From assembly GCF_021412625.1 (NCBI RefSeq), contig NZ_JAKCFI010000003.1, positions 806,001 through 870,000 on the forward strand: 64,000 nt of DNA, written 5' to 3'. Of the stretch, positions 1 through 9,227 are shown piece by piece. This DNA comes from Myxococcus stipitatus. GTDB lineage: Bacteria; Myxococcota; Myxococcia; Myxococcales; Myxococcaceae. The position numbers and the translations under genes are program-made. Below the pieces are notes generated by a model, which was not told the DNA's origin, ran no database searches, and worked only from the letters and a program-made list of their open reading frames with translations. The first letter of the stretch is position 1; each line of letters begins with the position of its first letter.

Positions 1-1
1 C

Positions 2-130
2 GGGGCCTCGGGTGCGCGGCTGGCGCTGACGGCGGCGCGCCAGCTCCAGGTGGCCGGTGGACGCCACGCGCTGGTGAGCATGTGCATCGGCGTGGGGCAG
101 GGCATCGCCGCAGTCCTCGAGCGCGTCTGA
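2..130 (+). CDS. Thiolase family protein, C-terminal end (partial)
   Basis: Only the last 42 codons lie in the window; the start is upstream of base 1. The frame reads GASGARLALTAARQL near its start and later SMCIGVGQGIA, the thiolase C-terminal active-site region (the Cys-Ile-Gly-x-Gly-x-Gly-x-Ala loop that carries the catalytic cysteine). Thiolases cleave or form 3-ketoacyl-CoA. The gene runs in the same direction as the aldehyde and alcohol dehydrogenases that follow 50 bases later, so a shared acyl/aldehyde/alcohol pathway is plausible. Family call is firm; the substrate cannot be told. Confidence 0.85.
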   Translation, partial: GASGARLALTAARQLQVAGGRHALVSMCIGVGQGIAAVLERV

Positions 131-180
131 GGACGCGCCTTCTTCAATCGATTCATTTCCTCTGATGAGGGGAGAACCGC

Positions 181-1599
181 ATGCAGGTCTTCGACAAGCT
201 CTACATCGGCGGTGAGTGGGTGGCGCCTTCGGGTCCGGGGCACATCGACGTGGTCAGCGCCTCCACCGAGGAGGTGATGGGGCGCGTCCCCGAGGGCACG
301 GTGGAGGACGTGGAGCGGGCGGTGCGCGCGGCGCGCGCGGCCTTCGAGTCCTGGTCCACGCTGCCTGTCGCCGCGCGTGTCGACGTGCTGAAGCGCCTCC
401 AGGAGGGGCTGACGGCGCGGCAGGACGAGCTGGCGCGGACCATCACCGGCGAGGTGGGCATGCCGCTGGGGCTGGCGAAGGCCATCCAGGTGGGCACGCC
501 CATCACGGTGACGGGCTCGTACGTGAAGCTCCTCCAGGAGCACGCCTTCGAGGAGCAGGTAGGCAACTCCCTGGTGGTGCGCGAGCCCGTGGGGGTCGTC
601 GCCTGCATCACTCCGTGGAACTACCCGCTGCATCAAATCGTGGCCAAGGTGGCGCCCGCGCTGGCGGCCGGGTGCACCGTGGTGCTCAAGCCCAGCGAGG
701 TGGCGCCGCTCAATGCCTTCATCCTCGCGGAGGTCCTCCACGCGGCGGGGTTGCCCGCGGGCGTCTTCAACCTCGTCTCGGGGACGGGCCTGGGGGTAGG
801 CGAGGCGCTCGTCAGCCACCCGCAGGTGGACATGGTCTCCTTCACGGGCTCGACGCGCGCCGGGCGCCGGGTGTCGGAGCTGGCCGCCGCCACCGTGAAG
901 CGCGTGGCGCTGGAGCTGGGCGGCAAGTCCGCCTCCATCCTGCTGGATGACGTGAACCTCAAGAACGCGGTGAAGCGGAGCGTGGGCAACTGCTTCCTCA
1001 ACTCGGGGCAGACCTGCACGGCGCACACGCGGCTGCTGGTGCCCCGCGCGCTGCACGAGGAGGCGGCGCGGCTGGCGGCGGAGACGGCGGCGACCTTCAC
1101 CGTCGGGGACCCATTCAAGAACGAGGCGAAGCTGGGGCCGGTCATCTCCCACGTCCAGCGCGCGCGGGTCCGGCAGTACATCGAGCTGGGGCTTCGCGAG
1201 GGTGCACGGCTGGTCGCGGGTGGGCCCGAGCAACCCGAGGGGCTCCCCAAGGGCTACTACGTGAAGCCCACCGTCTTCGCGGACGTCGCCCCGGAGATGG
1301 TCATCGCGCAGGAGGAGATCTTCGGCCCCGTGCTGACCATCCTGCCCTACGCGGACGAGGACGACGCGGTCCGCATCGCCAATGGCACCATCTACGGGCT
1401 TGCGGGAGGCGTCTGGTCCGAGGACGTGGAGCGCGCGAAGCGCGTCGCGCGCCGCCTGCGCACCGGCCAGGTGGACATCAATGGTGGACGCTTCAATCCA
1501 CTGGCTCCGTTCGGGGGCTACCGACAGTCGGGCAACGGCCGCGAGCTGGGCCGCTACGGGCTGGAGGAGTTCCAGGAACTGAAGGCCATCCAACTCTGA
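181..1599 (+). CDS. Aldehyde dehydrogenase family protein
   Basis: A full-length (472 aa) NAD(P)-dependent aldehyde dehydrogenase that should oxidise an aldehyde to the acid. Motifs in order: TPWNYP around residues 144-149 with the NAD-binding Asn, VVLKPSE with Lys170, FTGST at 221-225, ELGGKS with the general base Glu245, and SGQTC with the catalytic Cys279; EEIFGPVL lies further on. The ATG is preceded by a purine-rich GAGGGGAGA stretch at good spacing. It sits between a thiolase and a zinc alcohol dehydrogenase on the same strand, which suggests an alcohol-aldehyde-acid route. Substrate unknown. Confidence 0.93.
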   Translation: MQVFDKLYIGGEWVAPSGPGHIDVVSASTEEVMGRVPEGTVEDVERAVRAARAAFESWSTLPVAARVDVLKRLQEGLTARQDELARTITGEVGMPLGLAKAIQVGTPITVTGSYVKLLQEHAFEEQVGNSLVVREPVGVVACITPWNYPLHQIVAKVAPALAAGCTVVLKPSEVAPLNAFILAEVLHAAGLPAGVFNLVSGTGLGVGEALVSHPQVDMVSFTGSTRAGRRVSELAAATVKRVALELGGKSASILLDDVNLKNAVKRSVGNCFLNSGQTCTAHTRLLVPRALHEEAARLAAETAATFTVGDPFKNEAKLGPVISHVQRARVRQYIELGLREGARLVAGGPEQPEGLPKGYYVKPTVFADVAPEMVIAQEEIFGPVLTILPYADEDDAVRIANGTIYGLAGGVWSEDVERAKRVARRLRTGQVDINGGRFNPLAPFGGYRQSGNGRELGRYGLEEFQELKAIQL

Positions 1600-1640
1600 G
1601 CAATCCCCCCGCTTCGCCTCTACGACCCAGGAGCCCCCTC

Positions 1641-2735
1641 ATGAAGGCCGCCGTGTGTTTCGAGAAGGACGTGTTGACCATCGACGACCTGCGCTTCGAG
1701 CCCCCGCGAGCACGCGAGCTGCTGGTGCGCATGGTGGCCTGCGGCGTGTGTCACACGGACCTGTCCGTGCTGAACGGCACCGTGAAGATGAAGCTCCCCT
1801 GTGTGCTGGGACACGAGGGCGCGGGCATCGTGGAGGAGGTCGGAGAGGACGTCACCCACGTGAAGAAGGGCGACAAGGTCGTCCTCTCCTGGGTTGCGCA
1901 ATGTGGCGAGTGCTACTTCTGTCGCATCCAACGTCCCAACCTGTGTGAGCTGGGCGAGCGCATCAACTCGGCCAACCGCATGGCCGATGGAAGCACGCGG
2001 CTCTACAAGGACACGCGGGAGCTGAACTCGTTCTCCGCGCTCGGGGCGTTGGCGGAGTACGCGGTGGTGCCGGCTCGCGCCGCGGTGCGGCTGCCGGAGG
2101 ACGCGCCGCTCGACAAGGCCGCGCTGATTGGCTGCGCGGTGGCCACGGGCGTGGGCGCGGTGTTCAACACGGCGCAGATGCCGCCCGGAGCCACGGTGGC
2201 GGTGTTCGGCACCGGAGGCGTGGGGCTGAACATCATCCAGGGCGCGGTGCTCGCCAAGGCGGAGCGCATCATCGCGGTGGACGTGAACCCGAAGAAGCTG
2301 GAGTTCGCCAAGGTGTTCGGCGCGACGGACGTCGTGGACGCGAGCGCGGGGGACCCGGTGGCCGCGATTCGCGAGCTGACGCGTGGACGCGGGGCGGATT
2401 ACGCGTATGAGGCGGTGGGGCGCAAGGAGACCATCGAGCAGGCGTACCTGTGCACGCGCAAGGCGGGCACGTGCGTCGTCGTCGGCGTGGGCAGCGTGAA
2501 GGAGCAGATCAGCCTCAACGTCTTCGTGCTGCCGCTGTTCGAGAAGCGGCTGCTCGGCTCCTGGTTCGGCACGGCGGACGTCCACAAGGACATGCCCAGG
2601 CTGCTGGACCTCTATCGGGACGGCAAGCTCAAGCTCGATGAGCTGGTGACGACGACGTACAGGCTGGACCAACTCGACCAGGCCTTCGCGGACATGAAGA
2701 GCGGCGTGAACGCCCGAGGGGTCGTGCTCTTCTGA
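1641..2735 (+). CDS. Zinc-dependent alcohol dehydrogenase (MDR family, class III-like)
   Basis: A 364-aa medium-chain dehydrogenase that should interconvert an alcohol and an aldehyde with NAD(P). Catalytic zinc ligands are visible as Cys37 (ACGVCHTD), His58 in GHEGAG, and Cys165. The structural zinc site is complete: Cys88, Cys91, Cys94 and Cys102. The Rossmann motif GTGGVGLN lies at about 190-197. The start follows an AGGAG 7 bases upstream. It begins 41 bases after the aldehyde dehydrogenase stop, so the two are very likely co-transcribed; the pair would take an alcohol to an acid. A hairpin follows the stop codon. Confidence 0.93.
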   Translation: MKAAVCFEKDVLTIDDLRFEPPRARELLVRMVACGVCHTDLSVLNGTVKMKLPCVLGHEGAGIVEEVGEDVTHVKKGDKVVLSWVAQCGECYFCRIQRPNLCELGERINSANRMADGSTRLYKDTRELNSFSALGALAEYAVVPARAAVRLPEDAPLDKAALIGCAVATGVGAVFNTAQMPPGATVAVFGTGGVGLNIIQGAVLAKAERIIAVDVNPKKLEFAKVFGATDVVDASAGDPVAAIRELTRGRGADYAYEAVGRKETIEQAYLCTRKAGTCVVVGVGSVKEQISLNVFVLPLFEKRLLGSWFGTADVHKDMPRLLDLYRDGKLKLDELVTTTYRLDQLDQAFADMKSGVNARGVVLF

Positions 2736-2744
2736 ACGGGCCCG

Positions 2745-2766
2745 GGGCCGCCCGCGCGGGTGGCCC
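2745..2766. terminator. Hairpin between convergent genes
   Basis: A ten-position inverted repeat with one G-U pair (arms 2745-2754 and 2757-2766) lies between the convergent alcohol dehydrogenase and the small unknown gene. The right arm touches the stop codon of the minus-strand gene. No T-tract, as is common for GC-rich hairpins here; it could serve both directions. Confidence 0.5.
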
Positions 2767-3116
2767 TACTCCCGGGGGAGGACGTGCCAGCTCGGAGCCG
2801 GCGGCCACGTCGTGGCCCGTAGCGCCTCGAGCGCGGCCTCTTCGAGCGTATCCAGGGAGTCGGCCTCGCGAACCCGCGCGTCGCCGCCGTGCCGGTGCAC
2901 GCGCGCCTCCGACGTGGTTCCCGTGTGACAGAGGAAGACCGCGTTGCCTTCCCAGTGGAGGCCGACCTCAGGGGCGTTTCCGACATGGGGCTGACGCACC
3001 AGGATGCCGGGCGGGGAGAAGAAGTCCCGCGCGAGGACGACGAAGTGCCTCGCCTCCAGGCGTCGCCCCAGGGCATCCAGTTCGCGTTGGTGCGCCGCGT
3101 CGTCGGTCCGGGCCAT
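2766..3116 (-). CDS. Conserved hypothetical protein
   Basis: A 116-aa cytosolic protein with no signal peptide or membrane segment. It starts MARTDDAAHQRELDALGRR and has a short beta-rich core with the phrases EVGLHWEGNAVFLCHTG and ARVHRHGGDARV. I do not recognise the family. The start at 3116 was preferred over in-frame starts upstream because the longer N-terminus is Pro/Trp-rich and unlike coding sequence. It is convergent with the alcohol dehydrogenase and divergent from the following hydrolase gene. Confidence 0.6.
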   Translation of the reverse strand: MARTDDAAHQRELDALGRRLEARHFVVLARDFFSPPGILVRQPHVGNAPEVGLHWEGNAVFLCHTGTTSEARVHRHGGDARVREADSLDTLEEAALEALRATTWPPAPSWHVLPRE

Positions 3117-3218
3117 GGGGCCGATGCTAGCCCACGGCCACGCCGCGCCAGGGAATGCAATCGCTTGCACGGTGGGTTCGTAGGGCGGCTGGCCGGATAA
3201 AAGGGAAGGACATCGACG

Positions 3219-4364
3219 ATGCGATGGGAACCACGGCATGGGGGCCTGGTGAAGACGTGGGGGACGCTCCTGCTTCTCGGGTGTATGGGTGGTTGTGCCT
3301 CACGACCCGCCATGGACGAGTCGAAGGCGCTCAGGTCTGCGGCGCGAATCCTGGACGAGGCGCGCGAGCGCCCGGGACCTCGGAGCGTGGAGGTGTCGGA
3401 GTTCATCCCCCTGGGGGGAATCCAGCAGGCCATCTCCATCCGGGGAAGGGACCGTGACAACCCGGTGCTGCTGTTCCTGCACGGGGGCCCGGGCTTCCCG
3501 ACGATGCCGGTGAGCTACACGTTCCAGGCACCCTGGGAGGAGTTCTTCACCGTTGTCCAGTGGGACCAGCGCGGTTCGGGGAGGACGTACGCCGCGAACG
3601 ACCCGGAGAAGGTCGGGCCCACGCTGACGCTCGAGCGGATGGTCGCCGACGCGGAGGAGCTCGTGACGCACCTGCGCGAGCGCTTCGGCCAGCAGCGCAT
3701 CGTCCTGATGGGGCACTCGTGGGGGTCCTACCTCGGCCTGGAGCTGGCGCGCCGACACCCGGACTGGTTCTCCGTCTACGTCGGCGTGGGGCAGGCGGTG
3801 GACGTCTTCCGGAACGAACGTCAGGGCTACGAGGCAATCCTCGCTGCCGCGCGACGCGCGGGGAACGCGGAGGCGGTCCGGGAGCTGGAGGCCCTGGCTC
3901 CCTATCCGGAAGCGGACGGCACCATCCCCGTGCAGAAGATCTACGTCCAGCGCAAGTGGCTCACCCACTTCGGGGGGTATCTCCACGGGCGCACGGAAGA
4001 CCACTACTGGGGGCTCGTCCAGCTCAGCCCCGACTACACCCCGGAGGGCATCGACGCGTTCGGCCCGGCCATCAGCTACAGCTTCGAGCGGCTGTGGCCC
4101 CAGTTCGACACCGTGAGCTTCCTGGACGTGACGGAGGTGGGGTGCCCCGTCATCCTCTTCCAGGGCACGCATGACATCACCGTGTCCGGCTCCCTGGCGT
4201 CCGAGTGGTACGAGCGCCTGCGCGCCCCGGAGAAGAAGCTCGTCTGGTTCGAGCACTCCGCGCACATGGTGCCCATGGAGGAGCCGGGCAAGGTGTTCCA
4301 GCACCTGCTCCAGGACGTCCTGCCGCTGGCGAGGACGGGCGGCGCGTCTCACGCGTCACGCTGA
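3219..4364 (+). CDS. Alpha/beta hydrolase, proline iminopeptidase-like lipoprotein
   Basis: A 381-aa hydrolase with an N-terminal export signal: a hydrophobic run ends in LLGC near residue 22, a plausible lipobox, so it is probably anchored in the envelope. The catalytic core has HGGPGFP (oxyanion region, about 88-94) as in S33-family prolyl aminopeptidases, the nucleophile elbow GHSWGS with Ser167, and a late HSAHMVP carrying the likely catalytic His. The ATG has an AAGGA 8 bases upstream. An alternative in-frame GTG at 3249 would give a shorter signal. Peptidase versus esterase activity cannot be decided from sequence. Confidence 0.85.
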   Translation: MRWEPRHGGLVKTWGTLLLLGCMGGCASRPAMDESKALRSAARILDEARERPGPRSVEVSEFIPLGGIQQAISIRGRDRDNPVLLFLHGGPGFPTMPVSYTFQAPWEEFFTVVQWDQRGSGRTYAANDPEKVGPTLTLERMVADAEELVTHLRERFGQQRIVLMGHSWGSYLGLELARRHPDWFSVYVGVGQAVDVFRNERQGYEAILAAARRAGNAEAVRELEALAPYPEADGTIPVQKIYVQRKWLTHFGGYLHGRTEDHYWGLVQLSPDYTPEGIDAFGPAISYSFERLWPQFDTVSFLDVTEVGCPVILFQGTHDITVSGSLASEWYERLRAPEKKLVWFEHSAHMVPMEEPGKVFQHLLQDVLPLARTGGASHASR

Positions 4365-4376
4365 CGCACCGCTTCG

Positions 4377-4412
4377 ACGGGGCCGCCGGGCATGAGGCCC
4401 GCGCGGCCCCGT
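4377..4412. terminator. Strong bidirectional hairpin
   Basis: A perfect 10-bp outer stem (4377-4386 with 4403-4412) continues as a 5-bp inner stem CGGGC/GCCCG across a one-base bulge, with loop ATGAG. It lies between the convergent hydrolase and the PF13557-type gene, so it probably ends transcription from both sides. Confidence 0.75.
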
Positions 4413-4437
4413 GCCTCGACAGCCCCGCCGCAGCGTC

Positions 4438-5355
4438 TCAGAAGAACACGTGCGTGAAGCGCGCGCCGACGTACTGGCTCTTCGTCACGCCCTCCGACAC
4501 GTCGATGTCCGGCTGGAACTGGAGCATCAGCGTGGAGGCCTTCTCCAGGCGGATGCCCATGGTCAGCCGCAGCGACTGCACCGTCTGGCTGGGGGTGATC
4601 TCCAGCTCCCCCGCGCCCGTCTCCACCGTGCGCTTGCCCGCCTTGTCGATGAGGTAGCCCACGCCGGTGAAGAACGTGGGGGACAGGTCCATGCCCAGGT
4701 GGAAGATGCCGCCGAACGTCGGCGCCTGGCTCATCGTCACCTTCGCCGCGCCCTCCGCCGTGGGCAGGAGGAACTCGTCGTTGTCCCCCTGGAACGCCAC
4801 GTTCACCATGGCCTCCGCGGTGAACGCCTTCATGAAGCGCTGCCCCACGACGAGCTGCGGCCGCACCACCAGGCGGTTGGCGCCGATGTTCACGAACCGG
4901 TTGCTGTCATAGCTGCCCGTCGGAAGCGTGACGTAGGGCGTGAACGCGAACCATGTATGGGTGTTGAGCTCCGCGTTCTGCACCAGCCCATAGCCAATCG
5001 TCGGGATGTAGGTGATGTCACCCACGCCCGAGGCGCGCAGCGCCGTCTTGGGCCCGGTGGGCGACGCCGGGTTGGCCTGGAACACCGTGACGTCCACGAC
5101 GGGCAGGCTCACGTCGAGCGGCACGACGACGAGGTCCCCGAACTTCAGCACGTACGTGGCGCGGAAGGCCGCCTGGAGTTGCGAGAAGTCGCGCTCGCCG
5201 GAGGCGGAGACGTGACGCAGGTACATGTTGGTGATGACGCCGCGGTGCGGGACGAAAAAGCCCGCCTCGTAGTCACGCAGGTCCGGCTGCTGGGCCTCGG
5301 CACCGGACGCGGACAGGAGCGACACGAACAGGACGGCAAGCAGCATGCGCTTCAT
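4438..5355 (-). CDS. Outer-membrane beta-barrel protein, PF13557 (phenol MetA degradation-like) type
   Basis: A 305-aa exported protein: cleavable signal MKRMLLAVLFVSLLSASGAEA, then alternating amphipathic beta-strands and a C-terminus ending in Phe-Phe (GARFTHVFF), as in outer-membrane barrels. Phrases such as GVGDITYIPTIGYG, PYVTLPTGSYD and LVVRPQLVVGQRF are typical of the family of putative outer-membrane channels found with aromatic or hydrophobic substrate pathways. It is the last gene of the Liv-type transport cluster (46 bases after the permease), so it may be the outer-membrane entry step for the same substrate. Function is inferred from family and context. Confidence 0.8.
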   Translation of the reverse strand: MKRMLLAVLFVSLLSASGAEAQQPDLRDYEAGFFVPHRGVITNMYLRHVSASGERDFSQLQAAFRATYVLKFGDLVVVPLDVSLPVVDVTVFQANPASPTGPKTALRASGVGDITYIPTIGYGLVQNAELNTHTWFAFTPYVTLPTGSYDSNRFVNIGANRLVVRPQLVVGQRFMKAFTAEAMVNVAFQGDNDEFLLPTAEGAAKVTMSQAPTFGGIFHLGMDLSPTFFTGVGYLIDKAGKRTVETGAGELEITPSQTVQSLRLTMGIRLEKASTLMLQFQPDIDVSEGVTKSQYVGARFTHVFF

Positions 5356-5401
5356 GGTGAGTCTCCCTCCCTCGATTGAACGTCACTCGTCATGGCGGGC
5401 C

Positions 5402-6493
5402 TCAGTAACGGAACGGCCACGCCTCGAAGTACCGCCGGACCCGCAGCCACACCCCGAACAGCCCCAGGGGCTCGCGCACCAGCACGAGCACCACCACCAC
5501 CGACAGCAACACCGTCGCCTGCTGCGCCGACGTCAGTTGATTCAGCAGCGGCACCGCCCCGCCCACCGTCTCCGCCAGCGGGCTCAGGAACGTGAACGCC
5601 AGCGCGCCGCTCACCGCGCCGAACACGGAGCCCACGCCGCCCAACACAATCATCGCGATGTATTGGATGGACAGGTTCAGGTCGAACGGCGGCTCGACGG
5701 TGATGTATTGCTGCTGGAAGGCGAACATCGCCCCCGCCACCCCCGCCAGGAACGACGACACGCCGAACGCCTGGAGCTTGGCGCGCGTCGTGTCGACGCC
5801 GAGCACCTCCGCCGCCAGGTCCTGGTCCCGCACCGCCATCATCGCCCGCCCGCTGTCGGAGCGCTGCACGTTGCGCGTCAGCCACACCGCGCCGCCCGAC
5901 AGCAGCAGGAACACGAAGTAGAGCTTCCGCTCGAACGTGAGCCGCACCCCGCCCACCGTCCACGTGCCACCCAGCGGCACGCCGCCCGCGCTGGCGTCGT
6001 CGCGGAACCACCAGGACATGGGCACGGCCGTCCCGCTCAGGCCGTTCGTCACGTCCGGATAGGCCAGCAGCACGTGCTGCGTGAGGAACACCAGCCCCAG
6101 CGTGACGATGGCCAGGTAGAGCCCCTTGAGCCGCAGCGCGAACGCGCCGATGACCACGCCCACGAGCGCACAGACGCCCCCCGCGAAGGGCAGCGCCAGC
6201 CAGAACGGCCACCCCAGCTTCCCGCCGAGCACCGCCACCGTGTACGCGCCCAGCGCGAGGAAGGCCGCGTGCCCCAGGCTCACCTGCCCGGCGAAGCCCG
6301 TCAGCACCATCAGCGCGGCGGCGCCGACGATGGCGACGAGCCCCAGGTTGCCCACCGTGAGCCAGCGCGCGCTGGCCAGCCACGGATAGGCCAGGGCGAC
6401 GGCCACCGCGAGCACCGCGCCGGCCTTGTGCCACGCGCCGGGCAGCAACTTCAGGTCGTCCTCGTAGCGAATCACCAGGGGGCGGGTTGGCAT
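5402..6493 (-). CDS. livM: Branched-chain amino-acid-type ABC transporter permease (LivM-like)
   Basis: A 363-aa inner-membrane permease of the LivM family. It opens MPTRPLVIRYEDDLKLLPG and then has about nine to ten membrane spans. The family signature GFAGQVSLGHAAFLALGAY is present near residues 60-80, and YITVEPPFDLNLSI followed by IVLGGVGSVFGAVSGA matches the conserved cytoplasmic-loop region. The start at 6493 follows the LivH stop by 23 bases; much longer reading frames upstream are only overlap with livH. It should pair with the LivH-like subunit. The substrate need not be an amino acid because an acyl-CoA ligase is encoded in the same unit. Confidence 0.9.
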   Translation of the reverse strand: MPTRPLVIRYEDDLKLLPGAWHKAGAVLAVAVALAYPWLASARWLTVGNLGLVAIVGAAALMVLTGFAGQVSLGHAAFLALGAYTVAVLGGKLGWPFWLALPFAGGVCALVGVVIGAFALRLKGLYLAIVTLGLVFLTQHVLLAYPDVTNGLSGTAVPMSWWFRDDASAGGVPLGGTWTVGGVRLTFERKLYFVFLLLSGGAVWLTRNVQRSDSGRAMMAVRDQDLAAEVLGVDTTRAKLQAFGVSSFLAGVAGAMFAFQQQYITVEPPFDLNLSIQYIAMIVLGGVGSVFGAVSGALAFTFLSPLAETVGGAVPLLNQLTSAQQATVLLSVVVVLVLVREPLGLFGVWLRVRRYFEAWPFRY

Positions 6494-6516
6494 GGGTCGT
6501 CTCGCGAGCGCGCGCA

Positions 6517-7410
6517 CTAGACGCGGCGCACCTCGTGCTCTCCCCACAGCCCGCGCGGACGCAGGACGAGGAAGAGGATCATCGCGGCGTAGGGGAAGAC
6601 GGCGTGGAGGTTGTGCCCGAAGGCGCCCAGGTGCGGATTGACGTACGCCTGCGACAGCACCTCCAGGACGCCCAGCATGAAGGCGGCCACCACCGCGCCC
6701 ACCACGGACTCCAGGCCGCCCACGATGATGGCGGGGAAGGCGCGCAGCGCGACGTAGCCCAGGTTGGAGTCCACCGAACGCGGGAACATGCCCAGGAAGA
6801 CGCCCGCCAACGCCGCCGTCGCGCCCGCCAGGAACCAGGTGAAGCCGAGCACCCGGCCCACGGGGATGCCCAGCGACAGCGCCACCTCCTGGTTCTCGCT
6901 CGAGGCGCGCATCGCCACGCCCAGCGGCGTGCGCTTCACCAGCCCGTGCAGCCCCACGAGCACCGCCGTCGTCGCGCCCAGCGAAATCAGCGAGGACAGG
7001 AGCACCGTGGAGTCGCCCACCTGGACCTCCGCCATGGCGTCCCACGGGGTGGGCATGCCGCGTGAGTCCGTGCCGAAGGCGATGACGATGCCCGCGCGCA
7101 GGAGCAGGCCCAGGAACAGCGTCAGGATGATGGTGGTGAAGACGGGTCGGCCCACCATGCGGCGCAGCACCGCGCGCTCCAGCAGGGCGGCCAGGCCCCC
7201 GGTGAGCGACACGGTGGCGGCGAGCGCCACCCACCAGGGCAGCACCTCCGCCAGCGCCGTCATCAGGAACGCGCCCAGGCCGAGCAGCTCGCCATGCGCG
7301 AAGTTGAAGAGCCGGGAGGCCCGGTACACCACCGAGAAGCCCAGGGCGACGAGCGCGTAGCTCGCGCCGAGCGCCAGTCCAGAGATGGTGAGCTGGAGCA
7401 GCTGCGTCAT
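6517..7410 (-). CDS. livH: Branched-chain amino-acid-type ABC transporter permease (LivH-like)
   Basis: A 297-aa membrane permease with about eight spans. LivH signatures are clear: GLALGASYALVALGFSVVYRA at the N-terminus, NFAHGELLGLGAF, and the GLESVVGAVVAAFMLG loop near the C-terminus. It overlaps the stop codon of the upstream acyl-CoA ligase by four bases (ATGA), a sign of translational coupling. It forms the membrane channel with the LivM-like protein encoded next. Confidence 0.92.
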   Translation of the reverse strand: MTQLLQLTISGLALGASYALVALGFSVVYRASRLFNFAHGELLGLGAFLMTALAEVLPWWVALAATVSLTGGLAALLERAVLRRMVGRPVFTTIILTLFLGLLLRAGIVIAFGTDSRGMPTPWDAMAEVQVGDSTVLLSSLISLGATTAVLVGLHGLVKRTPLGVAMRASSENQEVALSLGIPVGRVLGFTWFLAGATAALAGVFLGMFPRSVDSNLGYVALRAFPAIIVGGLESVVGAVVAAFMLGVLEVLSQAYVNPHLGAFGHNLHAVFPYAAMILFLVLRPRGLWGEHEVRRV

Positions 7411-9227
7411 TCGCGTGTCCTCGCGTACATCTCTTCCACCAGCGCCGCGTGCAGCTCGAGCACCGCCTTGCGCCGCACCTTGAGCGACGCCGTCACCTCG
7501 CCCGCGTCCTGCGTCAGCTCGCGCGGAAGCAGCCGGAAGGCCCGCACCTGCTCCACGCGCGCGAGCCCCTCGTTGGCCCGGGCCACCTCCTCCTCGATGA
7601 GCTTGCGCACCTCGGGCCGCTGGGTGAGGTCCGTGTACGAGGTGAAGGCAATCCCCCGGCGCAGCGCCCAGTTGGCCACCGTCTCCGGGTCCACCTGCAC
7701 CAGCGCGGTGACGAAGGCCCTGCGGTCGCCAATGGCCACCGCCTCCTTGATGTATGGGCTGTTCTTCAGCGCGTTCTGGATGCGCTCGGGGGAGAGGTTC
7801 TTCCCGCCGGAGGTGATGAGGATTTCACGCTTGCGGCCGGTGATGCGCAGGTAGCCGTCCGCGTCGACCTCTCCCAGGTCCCCGGTGTGCAGCCACCCAT
7901 CCGCGTCGAGCACCTCGGCGGTGGCGTCCGGACGGTTGAGGTAGCCGAGGAAGACGTTGGCGCCGCGGATGAGCACCTCGCCGTCCTCGGCGATGCGACA
8001 CTCGACTCCCGGGGCGGTGCGCCCCACGGTGCCCAGGCGCGTGGCTTCCGGGAGGTTGACGTGGCTGCTGCCCGCGCCCTCCGTCTGGGCGTAGCCCTCG
8101 CGGATGGCCACGCCGATGCCGTCGAACCACGCGAGCAGCTCCGGGGAGATGGGCGCCGCGCCGGAGAAGGGGACCCGGCAGCGCCGCAGGCCCAGGCGCT
8201 CCTGGAGCGGCCGGAAGACGAGCAGGTCCCCCACGAACCACGCGAGCGAATCCCACCAGCGGCGCTGGCCGGCCCGGTGGCGCTCGCGAATCCGGCCCCC
8301 CAGCCGGGTGAAGGTGTCGAAGAGGGTGCGCTTGAGCCACGACGCGTCCTTCATCTTCACCAACACCGCCGCGTGCATCTTCTCCCAGATGCGCGGCACG
8401 CCGAGGAACACGGTGGGGGACACCTCGGCCAGGTCGCGCTGCACCGTCTCCAGCGCCTCGCCGAAGTGGACCTTCCCGCCCGCGACCAGCGGTAGCAGCA
8501 GGCTGAAGAGCTTCTCCGCCACGTGGCACAGCGGCAGGTAGGAGACGACGCTGTCGTCGGGCCCCAGCCCCAGCCGCTCGACGAACAGCTCCGAGCCCTG
8601 GAGCATGTTGCGGCTGGAGATGAGCGCCCCCTTGGGCGCGCCCGTGGTGCCGGACGTGTAGATGACCATGGCGGCCTCGTCCGGCGAGCGCTGGACCAGC
8701 TGCTCGCGCAGCCACCCGGGCGTCATGGCCAGCAGCACGCGGCCGCGCTCCAGGAAGTCCGACCAGGGCTGGAGCCGGCGGTCCTCGACGCCGCGCAGGC
8801 CGCGCGTCTCGATGACGATGACGTGTCGGACCGACGGCGTCTTGTCCGCGACGGCGGCGACCTTGTCGTACTGCTCCTGGTCCTCGCAGAGGACGACGGA
8901 GCAGCGCGCGTCCTCGAGGATGTAGGCGACCTCCGCGGCGGGGTTCGTCTGGTAGATGCCGACCGAGCGCGCGCCGAGCACCTGCGCGCCCAGGTCCATG
9001 AACAGCCATTCGGGCCGGTTGTCGCTGAGGATGGCGACGGAGTCCCCGGCGCGCACGCCCAGCTCCCAGAGGATGCGGGCCACCCAGCCCACGCGGTCCA
9101 GGTAGTCGCGGAAGGACAGCTCCCTCCACAGGCCGCGCTGCTTCTCGCGGATGGCGACCGCGTGGGGGCGCTTCTCCGCCTGGAGCCAGAGCTGGCCCGC
9201 CAGCGTCATGGGCAGCGCGGCGCTCAT
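7407..9227 (-). CDS. AMP-binding long-chain acyl-CoA synthetase family protein
   Basis: A 606-aa adenylate-forming ligase that should activate a carboxylic acid to its CoA thioester using ATP. The AMP-binding P-loop YTSGTTGAPKGALIS, the GYAQTEG motif, the hinge region LHTGDLGEVDADGYLRITGR and the C-terminal KREILITSGGKNLSPE are all intact. The start MSAALPMTLAGQ at 9227 overlaps the LivG-like stop by four bases (ATGA). It lies in the middle of a Liv-type ABC transporter operon and overlaps both neighbours, so uptake and CoA activation are probably coupled. Length and motifs fit the FadD15/FAA-type group; the acid itself is unknown. Confidence 0.92.
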   Translation of the reverse strand: MSAALPMTLAGQLWLQAEKRPHAVAIREKQRGLWRELSFRDYLDRVGWVARILWELGVRAGDSVAILSDNRPEWLFMDLGAQVLGARSVGIYQTNPAAEVAYILEDARCSVVLCEDQEQYDKVAAVADKTPSVRHVIVIETRGLRGVEDRRLQPWSDFLERGRVLLAMTPGWLREQLVQRSPDEAAMVIYTSGTTGAPKGALISSRNMLQGSELFVERLGLGPDDSVVSYLPLCHVAEKLFSLLLPLVAGGKVHFGEALETVQRDLAEVSPTVFLGVPRIWEKMHAAVLVKMKDASWLKRTLFDTFTRLGGRIRERHRAGQRRWWDSLAWFVGDLLVFRPLQERLGLRRCRVPFSGAAPISPELLAWFDGIGVAIREGYAQTEGAGSSHVNLPEATRLGTVGRTAPGVECRIAEDGEVLIRGANVFLGYLNRPDATAEVLDADGWLHTGDLGEVDADGYLRITGRKREILITSGGKNLSPERIQNALKNSPYIKEAVAIGDRRAFVTALVQVDPETVANWALRRGIAFTSYTDLTQRPEVRKLIEEEVARANEGLARVEQVRAFRLLPRELTQDAGEVTASLKVRRKAVLELHAALVEEMYARTRE